Assembly: GCA_009497875.2 (NCBI GenBank)
Contig: CP032508.2
Span: 868,001-932,000 of the forward strand
Source: a gamma proteobacterium SS-5
Lineage (GTDB): Bacteria; Pseudomonadota; Gammaproteobacteria; Chromatiales; Chromatiaceae
Reading direction: 5' to 3'
DNA length: 64,000 nt
In this document: positions 46,312-54,932 of the stretch, piece by piece
How the letters are laid out: the number at the start of each line of letters is the position of its first letter
How positions within the stretch are numbered: position 1 is the first letter of the stretch
Notes under the pieces: generated by a model
What the model saw: only the letters and a program-made list of their open reading frames with translations
What the model was told of the DNA's origin: nothing
The model's database searches: none
Position numbers and translations under genes: made by a program

Positions 46312-47481
46312 TCACTGATGCCCGGTCAGCACCTGACTCACAGTAGCCGATGCTTCCTGCAAAGTTTTAGTAGATAGATGGGCATATCGTTGCGATACCC
46401 GTGGATCGGCATGGCCCAACACCTGCTGCACCTCATAGAGCGTCCTTCCCGCGTTCACCAGGATAGAGGCATGATTATGCCGGAGGTCGTGGATGCGCAA
46501 GTGCTCCAACCCGGCCTTGGCCCGTATCCGCTCCCAGACCTTCTGGATGGTAGTGTAGTGGCTTTTGCTCTTGGGGTTCACAAAGACATAGGTATGCTGT
46601 CCCTCAGTGCCCTGCTGGTCCAGGATCGCCATGGCGGCATCGTTCAGCGGCACCGACCGTACCCGCTTCCCTTTGGCAATGGCCGCCGGGATAGTCAGGG
46701 TGCGCTGGTTCCTGTCGATGTATTTCCACTGGGCCGTCAATGCCTCATTCAGGCGAACCCCGCTGGCCAGGAGGAACTGCAGGATGGAACACACTGGCCT
46801 GTTGGGATGGCTCCGCAGTACCTCCAGCAACTTCGCCATCTGGCTGTCGTTCAGATAATGCTCCACCTGGTTGTCTTCCCGCAAGAGACCGATCTTGGTG
46901 GCCGGCGATGACTCCAGCATACCCCACTCAACAGCCAGGTTCAGCACCCTGCGGATCAATCCCACATAGCGATTATTGCTACTGTTTTTCAGGCCTTCGG
47001 CTTTTAGTTGGTTCTGGAACTGCACGATCTGCTGCCGTGTGATCTGGTTGAGCCGCAGGTGGCCAATCGCCTTGGATAACCGCAGATCGAACATCTCCTG
47101 GTCCTTAGCTGCCGAGCGCTTCCTGCCCAGAGCATAGGGCATGTAATGATCCGTGAAGAACTCGCCGAAGATCAGCACGGCTTTCCGGGCCTTTTCCTCT
47201 TCCCGAGGATTGGCGCCCTTGGCGATCTCGGCCTTTAGCTCCAGGGTGCGTTTGCGGGCATCGGTCAGGGACAGCTCCGTGGTTCTGCCGATGCGCTGGT
47301 GGCAGGTTTTGCCGCTGCTATCCTTGTAGCGGAGGTAGAACGTGCCTTGCCCCGGCGAGGTGTGGCGAACTTCTACATACATGCCACTGCTATAGGTGGC
47401 ATCGGTGATTTCGACACGCTTCTTACCTTCCGGGCAAAAAAGGCCAGTGTCTATCAGTTTCTGCGTCAGATGTGCCTTCAT
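46312..47481 (-). CDS. Tyrosine site-specific integrase
   Basis: 389 residues, phage integrase type with an N-terminal DUF4102-like region (EITDATYSSGMYVEVRHTSP). Catalytic residues: arginine in LASGVRLNEAL, HDLRH in LRIHDLRHNHAS, GHADP and the tyrosine in RVSQRYAHLS. AGGAGG precedes the ATG. It presumably inserts element B at a tRNA 3' end. The gene lies 2 kb inside the element, not next to the attachment repeat. An homologous C-terminal remnant exists in element A. Confidence 0.94.
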   Translation of the reverse strand: MKAHLTQKLIDTGLFCPEGKKRVEITDATYSSGMYVEVRHTSPGQGTFYLRYKDSSGKTCHQRIGRTTELSLTDARKRTLELKAEIAKGANPREEEKARKAVLIFGEFFTDHYMPYALGRKRSAAKDQEMFDLRLSKAIGHLRLNQITRQQIVQFQNQLKAEGLKNSSNNRYVGLIRRVLNLAVEWGMLESSPATKIGLLREDNQVEHYLNDSQMAKLLEVLRSHPNRPVCSILQFLLASGVRLNEALTAQWKYIDRNQRTLTIPAAIAKGKRVRSVPLNDAAMAILDQQGTEGQHTYVFVNPKSKSHYTTIQKVWERIRAKAGLEHLRIHDLRHNHASILVNAGRTLYEVQQVLGHADPRVSQRYAHLSTKTLQEASATVSQVLTGHQ

Positions 47482-47489
47482 GTTACCTC

Positions 47490-47804
47490 CTAATTGATTA
47501 TGGAATCGTTTAGTGAACTCAAGTTCGGCATATGAGCCTGTAACTCGAACGGAAGTGCTTTTATGAGTTCTCGCCAGCGCGCCATATTGATGCGATATTT
47601 GGCGGTTCCGCTCTTATTAATACGCACCAAGGGCAAGTAGCCCTTGCGAACTAAAATGGCTAAGCATCGGCCTCCTGAATATTGCAGGTGACGGCTCTTC
47701 AATTGCTTCCACTTGGCCTCCCCTAGAAGGATTTCCAAAGTTAGAGTCCACTCAGGTTTGATGGCAGGTAGTACCTCATCAACGGACTGAAAAATGGAAC
47801 ACAT
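47490..47804 (-). CDS. Small DNA-binding-like protein upstream of integrase
   Basis: 104 residues from ATG 47802-47804, preceded by GGAAGG; the frame extends 29 codons further upstream. The segment SGGRCLAILVRKGYLPLVRI and KYRINMARW looks like a helix-turn-helix with wing. It ends eight bases before the integrase start, a place often used by excisionase or AlpA-like regulators. That role is an inference from position; no family is recognised. Confidence 0.6.
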   Translation of the reverse strand: MCSIFQSVDEVLPAIKPEWTLTLEILLGEAKWKQLKSRHLQYSGGRCLAILVRKGYLPLVRINKSGTAKYRINMARWRELIKALPFELQAHMPNLSSLNDSIIN

Positions 47805-48007
47805 CAACCTTCCCGATGTGTGGTACCGATGAGAAAGCCTTATCTGTTCCGGGAATCCACGTTGGTTGCAGTAATTGGTTGGACATTTCATTTCTTACTA
47901 CCCTATTAAAATTAATAAAAAAATCGCCACAATGGCGTCTTGTCAAGACATTCGGGATCACTAGTGCTGCAGTTCGCTGATGGGCGAGGGTACCGGAAGC
48001 GGAAACT

Positions 48008-48067
48008 CCGACTTTTCCGATTAACCCTACTCATAGCTCGGGTATTAGGTCGGAAAAGGCGGATTTT
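48008..48067 (-). repeat. Iteron-like unit, inverted, downstream of the primase gene
   Basis: Minus strand AAATCCGCCTTTTCCGACC (48048-48067) with its inverted partner CCGACTTTTCCGATTAA at 48008-48024. The same unit occurs five times on the other side of the primase gene (51581-52030). Confidence 0.8.
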
Positions 48068-48175
48068 TGCCCCCAGGGGGGCTTGCCGGTAAATGGATGC
48101 TGTATCGCCCGCCGTTTTCCGCCGACCTGCTTGCTGGTGCGCGTTGGGGCCATCCGTGGCCCTTTTGCTATGGCT

Positions 48176-51028
48176 TCAAAAAAGGATGTCGCCGATCAGA
48201 TCGTCCTCCTCAATGCCTTCCAACTCGCCAGCGAACTCTTTTTGCACCTGGCCTTCGGGCGTTTCCCGAATGCCCTTTAGGGTATCGATGCCTTTCAACT
48301 CGACCATGCGGATGGCGTAGTTCAGGTTGTTGCGCAGCAGGTCGTACGCCTTCCCTTTCGCAAACGGTTTGCGGCCATTTTCACTGCACCACGCGACATA
48401 ATCCCGGTAGAACGCCGCCCGTTGGTAGGTGTAACTATCGTCACCAATGTCACAAGACTCATGGATAAATTCGTCCAGGGAATTGCTGCTGCGCCGCCAT
48501 TGCGCCATCAGCCGGTCATGGACGCGAGAAGGCGAGAATTTCCCCTGTTGTAGCAAGCGAATCGCGCCTTGCAGTGCCCAATGGGCGATTCCAGGCAACT
48601 CCTGCTGGATGATGCGCTCGGCGAGATCGGGGTCAATGGGTTTGCCCGATTTCAGGCGCGAGTTGGGGAACTCAACCAACCGCCAGCGGGCGAAGAAGGC
48701 CTCGGACTGGTCCTTTGTGGTGATGAAATGATTGGTCATAAACAGATGCGCTGCCTCGTTCACAAACGAAAACGGCCGTTCTGTTGGATGCCGACCGGAC
48801 AACAGATCGCCGCCAATAACGGTTTTGAATTCCGCCGAGGGCAGCGGTGTTCCTTCCGGTAGTTCGCCGACTACATTAAGACGCGATCCCGCCAGGGTTG
48901 CCAGGTGGTAGTCGCTGCGCCAGTGGAAAGGTGAAACGGCTGTGATAAATAGCGCATGGACCAGCCGGCGAATGATGCGCTCTAAGGTGCCCTTCCCGGC
49001 CCTTCCATATGGGTCATAAAAAAGAATCGCCATTTGCAATTTAGCAACAAGACCCAACAGGATGCCGCCCATCACCTCACGGACCAGCCTGACCTGATCG
49101 GCCTCTTCGCCCTCGATGGAGGATGCGAAGGTTTCGTGGAGGAAGGCATCGAACAGCGGCGTGGGCATTTCCGTAGGTGCCACATCCAGCTTGAAACGCT
49201 GGCGATGCTCAACGGTGAGAGGCTCCACGGTGACCTTGCCATCCACAATCCGGATGAACCCCTGTGAACAGGCCACGCCAATTGGTGCCTTGGCGAAGAA
49301 CTCATCATCTTCGGCCAGCGACAGGGCCAAGTCAGCAACCGCTTTGTAGTCACTGTGGCGCTCGCAGAGGTATTGGCCGTCGTAAAGTTCCGCCACACGC
49401 TTGATCAGCGCCCCTCGCGATAACGACACCCTAATGCCCTGCTTTGGCTCCCACACGTAGAGCTGGCCTGCGTAGCCCACCGGTGCATTGCCGTCGACAG
49501 TAAGGTCTTTGAGCAAACCATTGGCGAAGCCCAAATGGGTGCCGGGAACATCATCACGTCGCAACTGCTTGGCCAGCTGCCTGTCCAACTCCTGAACCGA
49601 GATCTCGGCATTGACTTTTTTCAGCTTGATGCGGGCTCTTTGGAAATCAGCAGGGGATTGAGCCTTGATAACCGCAAGGGCCGCTATCGCATTCGACTCG
49701 AAAGGCGCACCGGGATCATCCACAGCTGCCTGCAACGCCTTGGCAACCACGGCCTTGGCCTGGAGAAGAACCAACTCCTCGGCATCCTCGTCTCTGAGCC
49801 AATGCGTCGTGCCAGTGCCCACATCGTGGACGAAAGGCTTGCCCTGAGCATTGGTGCTGTAGAAGGCGGCAAAACTGTTGGATTCCCGGAATGGCGTCTG
49901 GCTGCGAACCTTCACAAGTGTGCCTTGTTCCTGCAGCGCCCTGACCGTGACAGTACCCTGATGCTGGGTCTCCAGTTCCGTGTCGAGGGTCAAATCCTGG
50001 ACATGGCACACCAGCCCCTTTTCGCCTTTCTGGATACGCATCTCGCCGCCTGCCTTGCGGGTGATGGCCCGGACTTGCTCCGGTTCGGGCAGTTCTACCA
50101 GCGCAGTATCGATAGCATTTAATGTATCCTTATGGACTTGCACCGACTGCGGTTCAACCACCAAGCCGTCGCTGGCCATTGGCTTGCCCACGAACACCAA
50201 TCGCCCCGGCGTGAATACGCTGGTGTCGATGATGGTGGTCAGGGATTGGCCAATAACCTTTCCGGGTTCCGTTCTGCTGTAGCGTGGCTTCAGCCAGGTC
50301 AGGCCGTTAGCTGCTGCTTGCACCATGAAGGCAACCCGGAAACGCTCGATATCGCTGGGGTCCTGAACGCGAAACCACAGGTGGCCATTGCCAGCGCCGA
50401 CGGGTTTGCCATCCTTTAAGACCCTGGAAGATGTGGACGCCGCCAAGAGATAGGATACCTGCTCAAACCCAGGCACCACCTTGGCTATCGCTGCAACCCA
50501 TTCCTCATTAGACAAAGCGGCGATCGGGGCTGGCGTGTGTTCATCTACGTCGCGGTCCATGTACTGCCAACAGGATGGCGTGACGTTCTCCTTGAATCGC
50601 ACCATCGCCTTCATCGTCTTGCCGTTGTACTCAACCGAGTGAATGCCCAGTTGGGCCTGTCGATTGCTCTGCGGGATGCCTGTACGCTTTTCAAGCTCGG
50701 CACCGGACAGCAGCAGGAATTCCTCGCCGATCTCGATACCGTAGAAGCCCGCATTGATGATGGCGGCGTGGGAATCGTTGCCGACCTGTTCTAACAGCTT
50801 GGCCAGTTCTTCCAGGGTTTCCACACGATGCTGTACGGCAATGCCCAGGGAAACGCTGACTGCAGCATGTTTGCTGATGGAACCATCGGCGTGTTCCTTA
50901 AACTGTTTTCCGAGACTATGGGCAGGGTCGCACACCACCGTGATGACGGCCCTGGGATCAGCTGGCTTGACCGGAATTGAACCGATCCTAATGGAACGAG
51001 GGTCAATCGTTGATTTTGATTCAGACAT
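48176..51028 (-). CDS. D5-type primase/SF3 helicase, replication protein of element B
   Basis: 950 residues. The C-terminal third is an SF3 helicase of the phage/plasmid primase D5 family: Walker A FYDPYGRAGKGTLERI near residue 670, Walker B-like RLNVVGELPEG and sensor HLFMTNHF. The N-terminal 350 residues probably form the primase part; I cannot mark its catalytic residues. Such proteins unwind and prime an element's own origin, as in P4-like satellites. GAGGAG precedes the ATG. The flanking iteron-like repeats are probable binding sites. Confidence 0.9.
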   Translation of the reverse strand: MSESKSTIDPRSIRIGSIPVKPADPRAVITVVCDPAHSLGKQFKEHADGSISKHAAVSVSLGIAVQHRVETLEELAKLLEQVGNDSHAAIINAGFYGIEIGEEFLLLSGAELEKRTGIPQSNRQAQLGIHSVEYNGKTMKAMVRFKENVTPSCWQYMDRDVDEHTPAPIAALSNEEWVAAIAKVVPGFEQVSYLLAASTSSRVLKDGKPVGAGNGHLWFRVQDPSDIERFRVAFMVQAAANGLTWLKPRYSRTEPGKVIGQSLTTIIDTSVFTPGRLVFVGKPMASDGLVVEPQSVQVHKDTLNAIDTALVELPEPEQVRAITRKAGGEMRIQKGEKGLVCHVQDLTLDTELETQHQGTVTVRALQEQGTLVKVRSQTPFRESNSFAAFYSTNAQGKPFVHDVGTGTTHWLRDEDAEELVLLQAKAVVAKALQAAVDDPGAPFESNAIAALAVIKAQSPADFQRARIKLKKVNAEISVQELDRQLAKQLRRDDVPGTHLGFANGLLKDLTVDGNAPVGYAGQLYVWEPKQGIRVSLSRGALIKRVAELYDGQYLCERHSDYKAVADLALSLAEDDEFFAKAPIGVACSQGFIRIVDGKVTVEPLTVEHRQRFKLDVAPTEMPTPLFDAFLHETFASSIEGEEADQVRLVREVMGGILLGLVAKLQMAILFYDPYGRAGKGTLERIIRRLVHALFITAVSPFHWRSDYHLATLAGSRLNVVGELPEGTPLPSAEFKTVIGGDLLSGRHPTERPFSFVNEAAHLFMTNHFITTKDQSEAFFARWRLVEFPNSRLKSGKPIDPDLAERIIQQELPGIAHWALQGAIRLLQQGKFSPSRVHDRLMAQWRRSSNSLDEFIHESCDIGDDSYTYQRAAFYRDYVAWCSENGRKPFAKGKAYDLLRNNLNYAIRMVELKGIDTLKGIRETPEGQVQKEFAGELEGIEEDDLIGDILF

Positions 51029-51580
51029 TCTGAATCTCCTCTTATTACGAGTGAGAAAAATACCAATGCGAAACCGCCTTGGCGTGAATGCCCGATCTTT
51101 GCGACGTCTATATTGATATAGGTTTGCCCCTTGATATGGGGCTTTAAACTGGGTGAGTCCACTGCGCTTTTCTAGCAGCGCTTATCAATGGATCTCACTT
51201 TTCTTTATGGTGCGGCACTTGTAATGCGGGTTTTCTCGAAGAGACGTTATGCTGGGTATTTGCAGTTCCAGTGTTTAAAGGTGCTTTCAGTAGGTATTTT
51301 GCTTTTTATCTGGCTAAGCCGCCTTCGCCTTGATAATTTTAATTTCCTATTTAACGGGCCCCAAGCCCTTGTGTCATCTATTTTTTTTGTCGCTCTGTGA
51401 TCGAACAGAGTTAATGATGGCACAAACTCGAGATGAGTCAAGCTAACTTCAAAATTCTTTTCCTCGCAGCACCTATATCACTTTATATTGCTGGATTGCA
51501 CAGCTGTCATGAACTCAGCTTGATAACGAAGTGACGGAGCAAATCCCTGCACTCATAATGGCGAACACCCCCCACCCCCA
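51029..51580. other. Intergenic region upstream of the primase gene
   Basis: 550 bp with the probable primase promoter. GCCCC-TTGATAT-GGGGC at 51124-51142 is a hairpin followed by TTT. A 70-codon frame at 51188-51400 lacks a ribosome site and family match. Nothing else is supported. Confidence 0.45.
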
Positions 51581-52030
51581 AAAGTCCGCCTTTTCCGACC
51601 TAATAACCAAATTGCCAGTTGGGTTAGTCGGAAAGGTCGGAAAACTCAGCATTGGGGGACGTATCAGTAGCGGAATAGGACCGGGGTGACATAGCTTCCA
51701 TTTACGGCGAACGCCCCCAGCCCCAAAAAATCCGCCTTTTCCGACCTAATACCCACACTGTCTGCTAGGTTAGTCGGAAAAGTCGGGAAATCGCCTCAGG
51801 GCCATTTGTCGGTAGCGGGAGAGGGATCGGGCCGGGGCACCACAGCCTCCGTTTTCGGCGAACGCCCCACCCCCGAAAAATCCGCCCTTTCCGCCCTCTC
51901 AGGGCACAGTCTCCGTTTACAGCCAAAGCCCCAGCCCCAAAAAATCCGCCTTTTCCGACCTGAGCCAGGGGCCCTGTGCCCTCCATTTACAGCCGAAGCC
52001 CCCACCCCTGAAAAATCCGCCTTTTCCGCC
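51581..52030 (+). repeat. Iteron-like array, five direct units, candidate replication origin
   Basis: The core AAATCCGCCTTTTCCGACC (with small changes) begins near 51581, 51725, 51876, 51940 and 52011. Spacings are about 64-71 bp or twice that. Each core follows a CTCCGTTTACGGCGAACGCC-like segment. After the first two cores an inverted TTAGTCGGAAA appears (51624, 51770), giving hairpins. A sixth core lies inverted beyond the primase gene. Direct repeats beside a replication helicase are typical of iteron origins. Confidence 0.82.
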
Positions 52031-52035
52031 CCCAG

Positions 52036-52455
52036 TCACTCCACCAGGTCGCACCCCGGCGGTAGCTCCTGTCCCAGATCCCGCAGGCTGAGGCAAGCAT
52101 CGCGGATATCCAGCGCCAAGCCGCCAGCCAATGCCGCCCAGCCCAGCACCGGTACCGCCTCTAATGGAGCAGCCGCCAGATTCCGACCTATGGCCAGTAT
52201 CGAGCGGCGGGCTATACGTTGGCCGACTCGCTGGTGATGCCGGATTTGGCGCTGGTGTTCCAGGCGGAGGGTTTCATGGCGGATTTCCAGCTGACGGTGC
52301 TGTTGCTGGAGCTGGTGGTGGCGCTGTTGGAGTTGGCGCAGGCGGATTGCAGGGAGAGAGGCCATTACAGGTAGTCGCGGCAGTAGCCAATCGGGGAGAG
52401 AGATTTGGGAGAGGGCCAGCAATGTGGCAAGCAAGAGGATCAGAGTGCAGCGCAT
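52036..52455 (-). CDS. Exported coiled-coil protein (unknown)
   Basis: 139 residues beginning MRCTLILLLATLLALSQISL, a signal or anchor helix. Residues about 40-75 are a glutamine/histidine-rich coiled coil (RQLQQRHHQLQQQHRQLEIR), followed by a hydrophobic segment at about 95-118. AAGGAG precedes the ATG. Its stop lies directly beside the last iteron-like unit. No family recognised. Confidence 0.65.
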   Translation of the reverse strand: MRCTLILLLATLLALSQISLPDWLLPRLPVMASLPAIRLRQLQQRHHQLQQQHRQLEIRHETLRLEHQRQIRHHQRVGQRIARRSILAIGRNLAAAPLEAVPVLGWAALAGGLALDIRDACLSLRDLGQELPPGCDLVE

Positions 52456-52570
52456 GGGGCTCCTTTATCGGGGGACAGCTGGTGCTGGACCAGGCTGTTG
52501 ATTTATCGAAGGGGGGTAATTGCAAAATGATACGTTTTGGCATTTTGAGCATCCCTGCTCCGGCTCCGGC

Positions 52571-52981
52571 CTAGTCGATGGCCCTGAGAATGTCCTCGGC
52601 CTCGGGCTGATCCAGCAGGTAGTCCCGCAGCCAATGGAAATGCTGGGCGAACACCTGAGCCATGGCGGGGTTGTCAATGAACGACAGCTGACTGTAGGCG
52701 TACATACAACAAACGATGCCAAAAGCGTCGGCAGAGAGCCTGCCTTCATAGCCGTTGTCGGCGATAACCCGAAAGGCATGATCGGCTTCCGGTGCCATGC
52801 AGAATCCGCCGTTGCTCAGATGGAAAAATTGCCAGTAACCGCCTTTATAGTCTGGGCTAAGCCGAGAGGCCCAGCCATAGACTGTGGGCTCCAACAGCAG
52901 GGGAAAGGCTTGGCCAAACAGGTGGTCGGTATGTGACAGCCGCTGGTTCGTGGGCACGCAGGTTGCGGTGATGGGATTCAT
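52571..52981 (-). CDS. ArdB/KlcA-type antirestriction protein
   Basis: 136 residues. The motifs LEPTVYGWASRLSPDYKGGY, FFHLSNGGFCMAP and NGYEGRLSADAFGIVCCMYA match the ArdB/KlcA family, which protects incoming mobile DNA from type I restriction. GGAGA precedes the ATG. The gene is typical of plasmids and integrative elements and supports a history of transfer for element B. Confidence 0.93.
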   Translation of the reverse strand: MNPITATCVPTNQRLSHTDHLFGQAFPLLLEPTVYGWASRLSPDYKGGYWQFFHLSNGGFCMAPEADHAFRVIADNGYEGRLSADAFGIVCCMYAYSQLSFIDNPAMAQVFAQHFHWLRDYLLDQPEAEDILRAID

Positions 52982-53129
52982 AGTGATATCTCCAGATTGG
53001 TGCCCTCCTCATCCATCCACAAACAAACAGGCACAGTGCGCTCTCAGCAATGAAGCTGCTTCTGACTTGATCTGTTTGGGATGGATAGAGAGGCGGGTGT
53101 TGAGGAAGGACTACTGAGGTTAGGCCGTA

Positions 53130-53306
53130 TCAGATGCAGAGGTTGGGCGAAAGCGCCTCTCCTGATAGCGGCCAGGGATCGTGCTCGGGACTGCGGCCAG
53201 ACAGTAACAATATTTGATCATGGAGCACAGCAGCAAGCTCGCTGTCTTCCAGATCGATCAGGGGCAAGAGCTCCAGAGCGGTTTCGACGGGGTTGGGGTA
53301 GTACAT
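53130..53306 (-). CDS. 58-residue hypothetical protein
   Basis: Minus-strand ORF from ATG 53304-53306, directly after the small membrane protein gene, with GGAGAG upstream. The acidic sequence includes ELLPLIDLEDSELAAVLHDQ. Close spacing suggests one operon with its neighbour. No family is recognised; coding is inferred from ribosome site and spacing. Confidence 0.55.
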   Translation of the reverse strand: MYYPNPVETALELLPLIDLEDSELAAVLHDQILLLSGRSPEHDPWPLSGEALSPNLCI

Positions 53307-53310
53307 GGAT

Positions 53311-53487
53311 TTACTCTCCGGTTGTTGTGGTTAGAAACAGACTCAAGCTGAGCAGAGCCATCAGAATGACCAGGGCCAGGGGTGCTGTGTGATACAGAAC
53401 AAAGGCCAGTACCAGGCCTATGCCGAGCATGGGTTGGAACGCGAACAGCAGTAACAGAACGACACCAAAGATCAGGTAGGTCATCAT
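53311..53487 (-). CDS. 58-residue two-helix membrane protein
   Basis: ORF from ATG 53485-53487, just after a GGAGGTTCC ribosome site. The protein is almost entirely hydrophobic: LIFGVVLLLLFAFQPML and APLALVILMALLSLSLFL, two membrane helices. Its stop lies four bases before the next small gene. Function unknown; small membrane proteins are common cargo in such elements. Confidence 0.65.
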   Translation of the reverse strand: MMTYLIFGVVLLLLFAFQPMLGIGLVLAFVLYHTAPLALVILMALLSLSLFLTTTTGE

Positions 53488-53643
53488 GGAACCTCCAGGG
53501 TGGGCAGTAAGTGGTTGTGGGGAAACGCGCTTGAGAAAGAGCGCTTGGGTCGGTATAGGCTCGGTCTGGACAGACCGGTGAAGAGAAAAGCCTTAGGCTT
53601 CAGGGACTATGAGAAACAGACTTGGTGACTACAACTCTCTCGA

Positions 53644-54171
53644 TCAGGCGGGGTTACTGGATGCGGCAGTTTTCTTAGTGTTCGCTGCTTTGGCTTTGGC
53701 GCTGGGCGGTTCAGCCTTACTATCTTTCGCTTTGGCCTTGCCGGGTTCCTCCACCTGGAGGTCAGTCCCAGCATCGATCAGGGCTTGCATGGCTTGGACA
53801 AACCCCTCGGGATCGCCCTTCTGCATAGAACGCTTGCCCTTGGAGACCACTACACCCTTGGCCAGGAGCACTGCCATTATGAAGCCCGCTGTGTTAGTGC
53901 TACGGCCTCGGAGGATGGGATTGAGCAGGATGCTGGTGATGGTGGCTTCAGGGTCGATCTTGGATAGCATTTGGTGGATAGCAGTAAAGCTAACAAATTC
54001 ATGACTAAACAAGCCACCTCCACTATTTTTTGCTATGCGCAGAAACAGCTCCTTTTGTTCATTGCTGCCGATGTGATATTGCAGCTCCGACTTGTTACTA
54101 AGACTGGGGCAAGTGCCCACTTGCAGGATACGCAAAGGGTTGGTTTCTACTGATTCGATTGTCTTGGACAT
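53644..54171 (-). CDS. Cassette protein B, intact copy (unknown function)
   Basis: 175 residues from ATG 54169-54171 with AGGAG upstream. Begins MSKTIESVETNPLRILQVGT; the middle has KNSGGGLFSHEFVSFTAIHQ and SILLNPILRGRSTNTAGFIM; the C-terminus is a lysine/alanine-rich tail (AKAKDSKAEPPSAKAKAANT) that could bind nucleic acid or be disordered. The paralogue at 39372-39841 is broken. It follows protein A by 75 bp. Family not recognised. Confidence 0.78.
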   Translation of the reverse strand: MSKTIESVETNPLRILQVGTCPSLSNKSELQYHIGSNEQKELFLRIAKNSGGGLFSHEFVSFTAIHQMLSKIDPEATITSILLNPILRGRSTNTAGFIMAVLLAKGVVVSKGKRSMQKGDPEGFVQAMQALIDAGTDLQVEEPGKAKAKDSKAEPPSAKAKAANTKKTAASSNPA

Positions 54172-54246
54172 TGGGATTTCTCCTGTAAGGATTGAATAGG
54201 ATTTATTCATATAAGATGCTCAAAAGAGCGCAGTTAGGTTGGTGCA

Positions 54247-54627
54247 TTAAACATCCAGGTTCTCCAGAATGGATTCCCGCAGTTCGCCGGTGATCCACTC
54301 GGCATCGGGAATGACAAAGACAATGCCGGCCTCGTTGTTGGCCAGGAAAATCGCTTGCCAATGGCCGTGCCTAGCAGGCATGATGCCTTCCCAGCTATAG
54401 CGGAGATCGAGCAGCGTGATGGAGTCATCGGGCCAGATTTCATGGAGAGGTCTATCTTGATCGCCCTCCTGGATAAGGCAGATAAAGCCATCATCCTCAG
54501 GGGCGTAGCTCCGATGTTGCATGTGCCAGTCCACGATCAGGCGTTGCACCAGATCGGCAATGAGGGGATAGGCGGGATGGTCTGTGGGGAGTTGCCGGAG
54601 ATCAGCAGCGGATTTGAATAACAGCAT
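54247..54627 (-). CDS. Cassette protein A, copy 2 (unknown function)
   Basis: 126 residues beginning MLLFKSAADLRQLPTDHPAY with EIWPDDSITLLDLRYSWEGI and IFLANNEAGIVFVIPDAEWI. A clear paralogue of the gene at 39966. AGGAG precedes the ATG. Soluble, acidic and rich in aromatic residues. Always found here upstream of protein B, suggesting a joint role; its nature cannot be told from the sequence. Confidence 0.8.
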   Translation of the reverse strand: MLLFKSAADLRQLPTDHPAYPLIADLVQRLIVDWHMQHRSYAPEDDGFICLIQEGDQDRPLHEIWPDDSITLLDLRYSWEGIMPARHGHWQAIFLANNEAGIVFVIPDAEWITGELRESILENLDV

Positions 54628-54795
54628 TGGATGGCTCCTGTGGTGTGGGTTTGATGGGGTGGCATCCTTGCCAACTTGTCCCTTGCCGCCTTTCCATCTT
54701 TAAAGACCCCGAATCAGCGGCCCAAAAGGTCTTGGCATCGTGCCGGTACGGCTTCCTTCCTGCAGGATCAGTGGAAGTTGGAAAATCACAGGCAA

Positions 54796-54818
54796 TAAAA
54801 AACCCGCCGCTGCGGGTT
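54796..54818 (-). terminator. Terminator upstream of cassette copy 2
   Basis: Minus strand AACCCGC-AGCG-GCGGGTT, a perfect 7-bp stem, followed by TTTTATTG. It matches the terminator before cassette copy 1 and would insulate the cassette from minus-strand transcription. Confidence 0.8.
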
Positions 54819-54854
54819 AAATTGAGTGCGATTGATTCATGGCTTTTGGCGTTC

Positions 54855-54897
54855 CAATAGGCTACCCTATTGCAAATTTTGGAGTTTGCTAAACTCC
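54855..54897. promoter_or_regulatory. Two adjacent dyads before the coiled-coil gene
   Basis: CAATAGG-CTAC-CCTATTG (54855-54872) and GGAGTTT-GCT-AAACTCC (54881-54897) are both perfect 7-bp inverted repeats, 36-78 bp before the ATG at 54933. TATAAA follows at 54901. They may be operator sites or structured leader. Confidence 0.45.
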
Positions 54898-54932
54898 TGC
54901 TATAAATCAGATTAGTGAAATCAGGTGGATAT

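Larger units (their letters stand above)
54628..54932. other. Intergenic region between cassette 2 and the coiled-coil gene
   Basis: 305 bp. The left 170 bp are homologous to the region upstream of cassette copy 1 (shared CTTGTCCCTTGCCGCCTTTCC-like stretch, AATCAGCGGCC, AAAAGGTCTTGGCATC). It then holds the terminator at 54796-54818 and the two dyads at 54855-54897. Confidence 0.7.

Noticed and set aside
51188-51400. 70-codon hydrophobic frame upstream of the primase gene
   Set aside because: No ribosome site, no recognisable features beyond hydrophobicity, and it lies in a promoter region.
51581-52030. CRISPR array
   Set aside because: Spacing is irregular (64 to 151 bp), inter-repeat segments are themselves related, and no cas genes are present.
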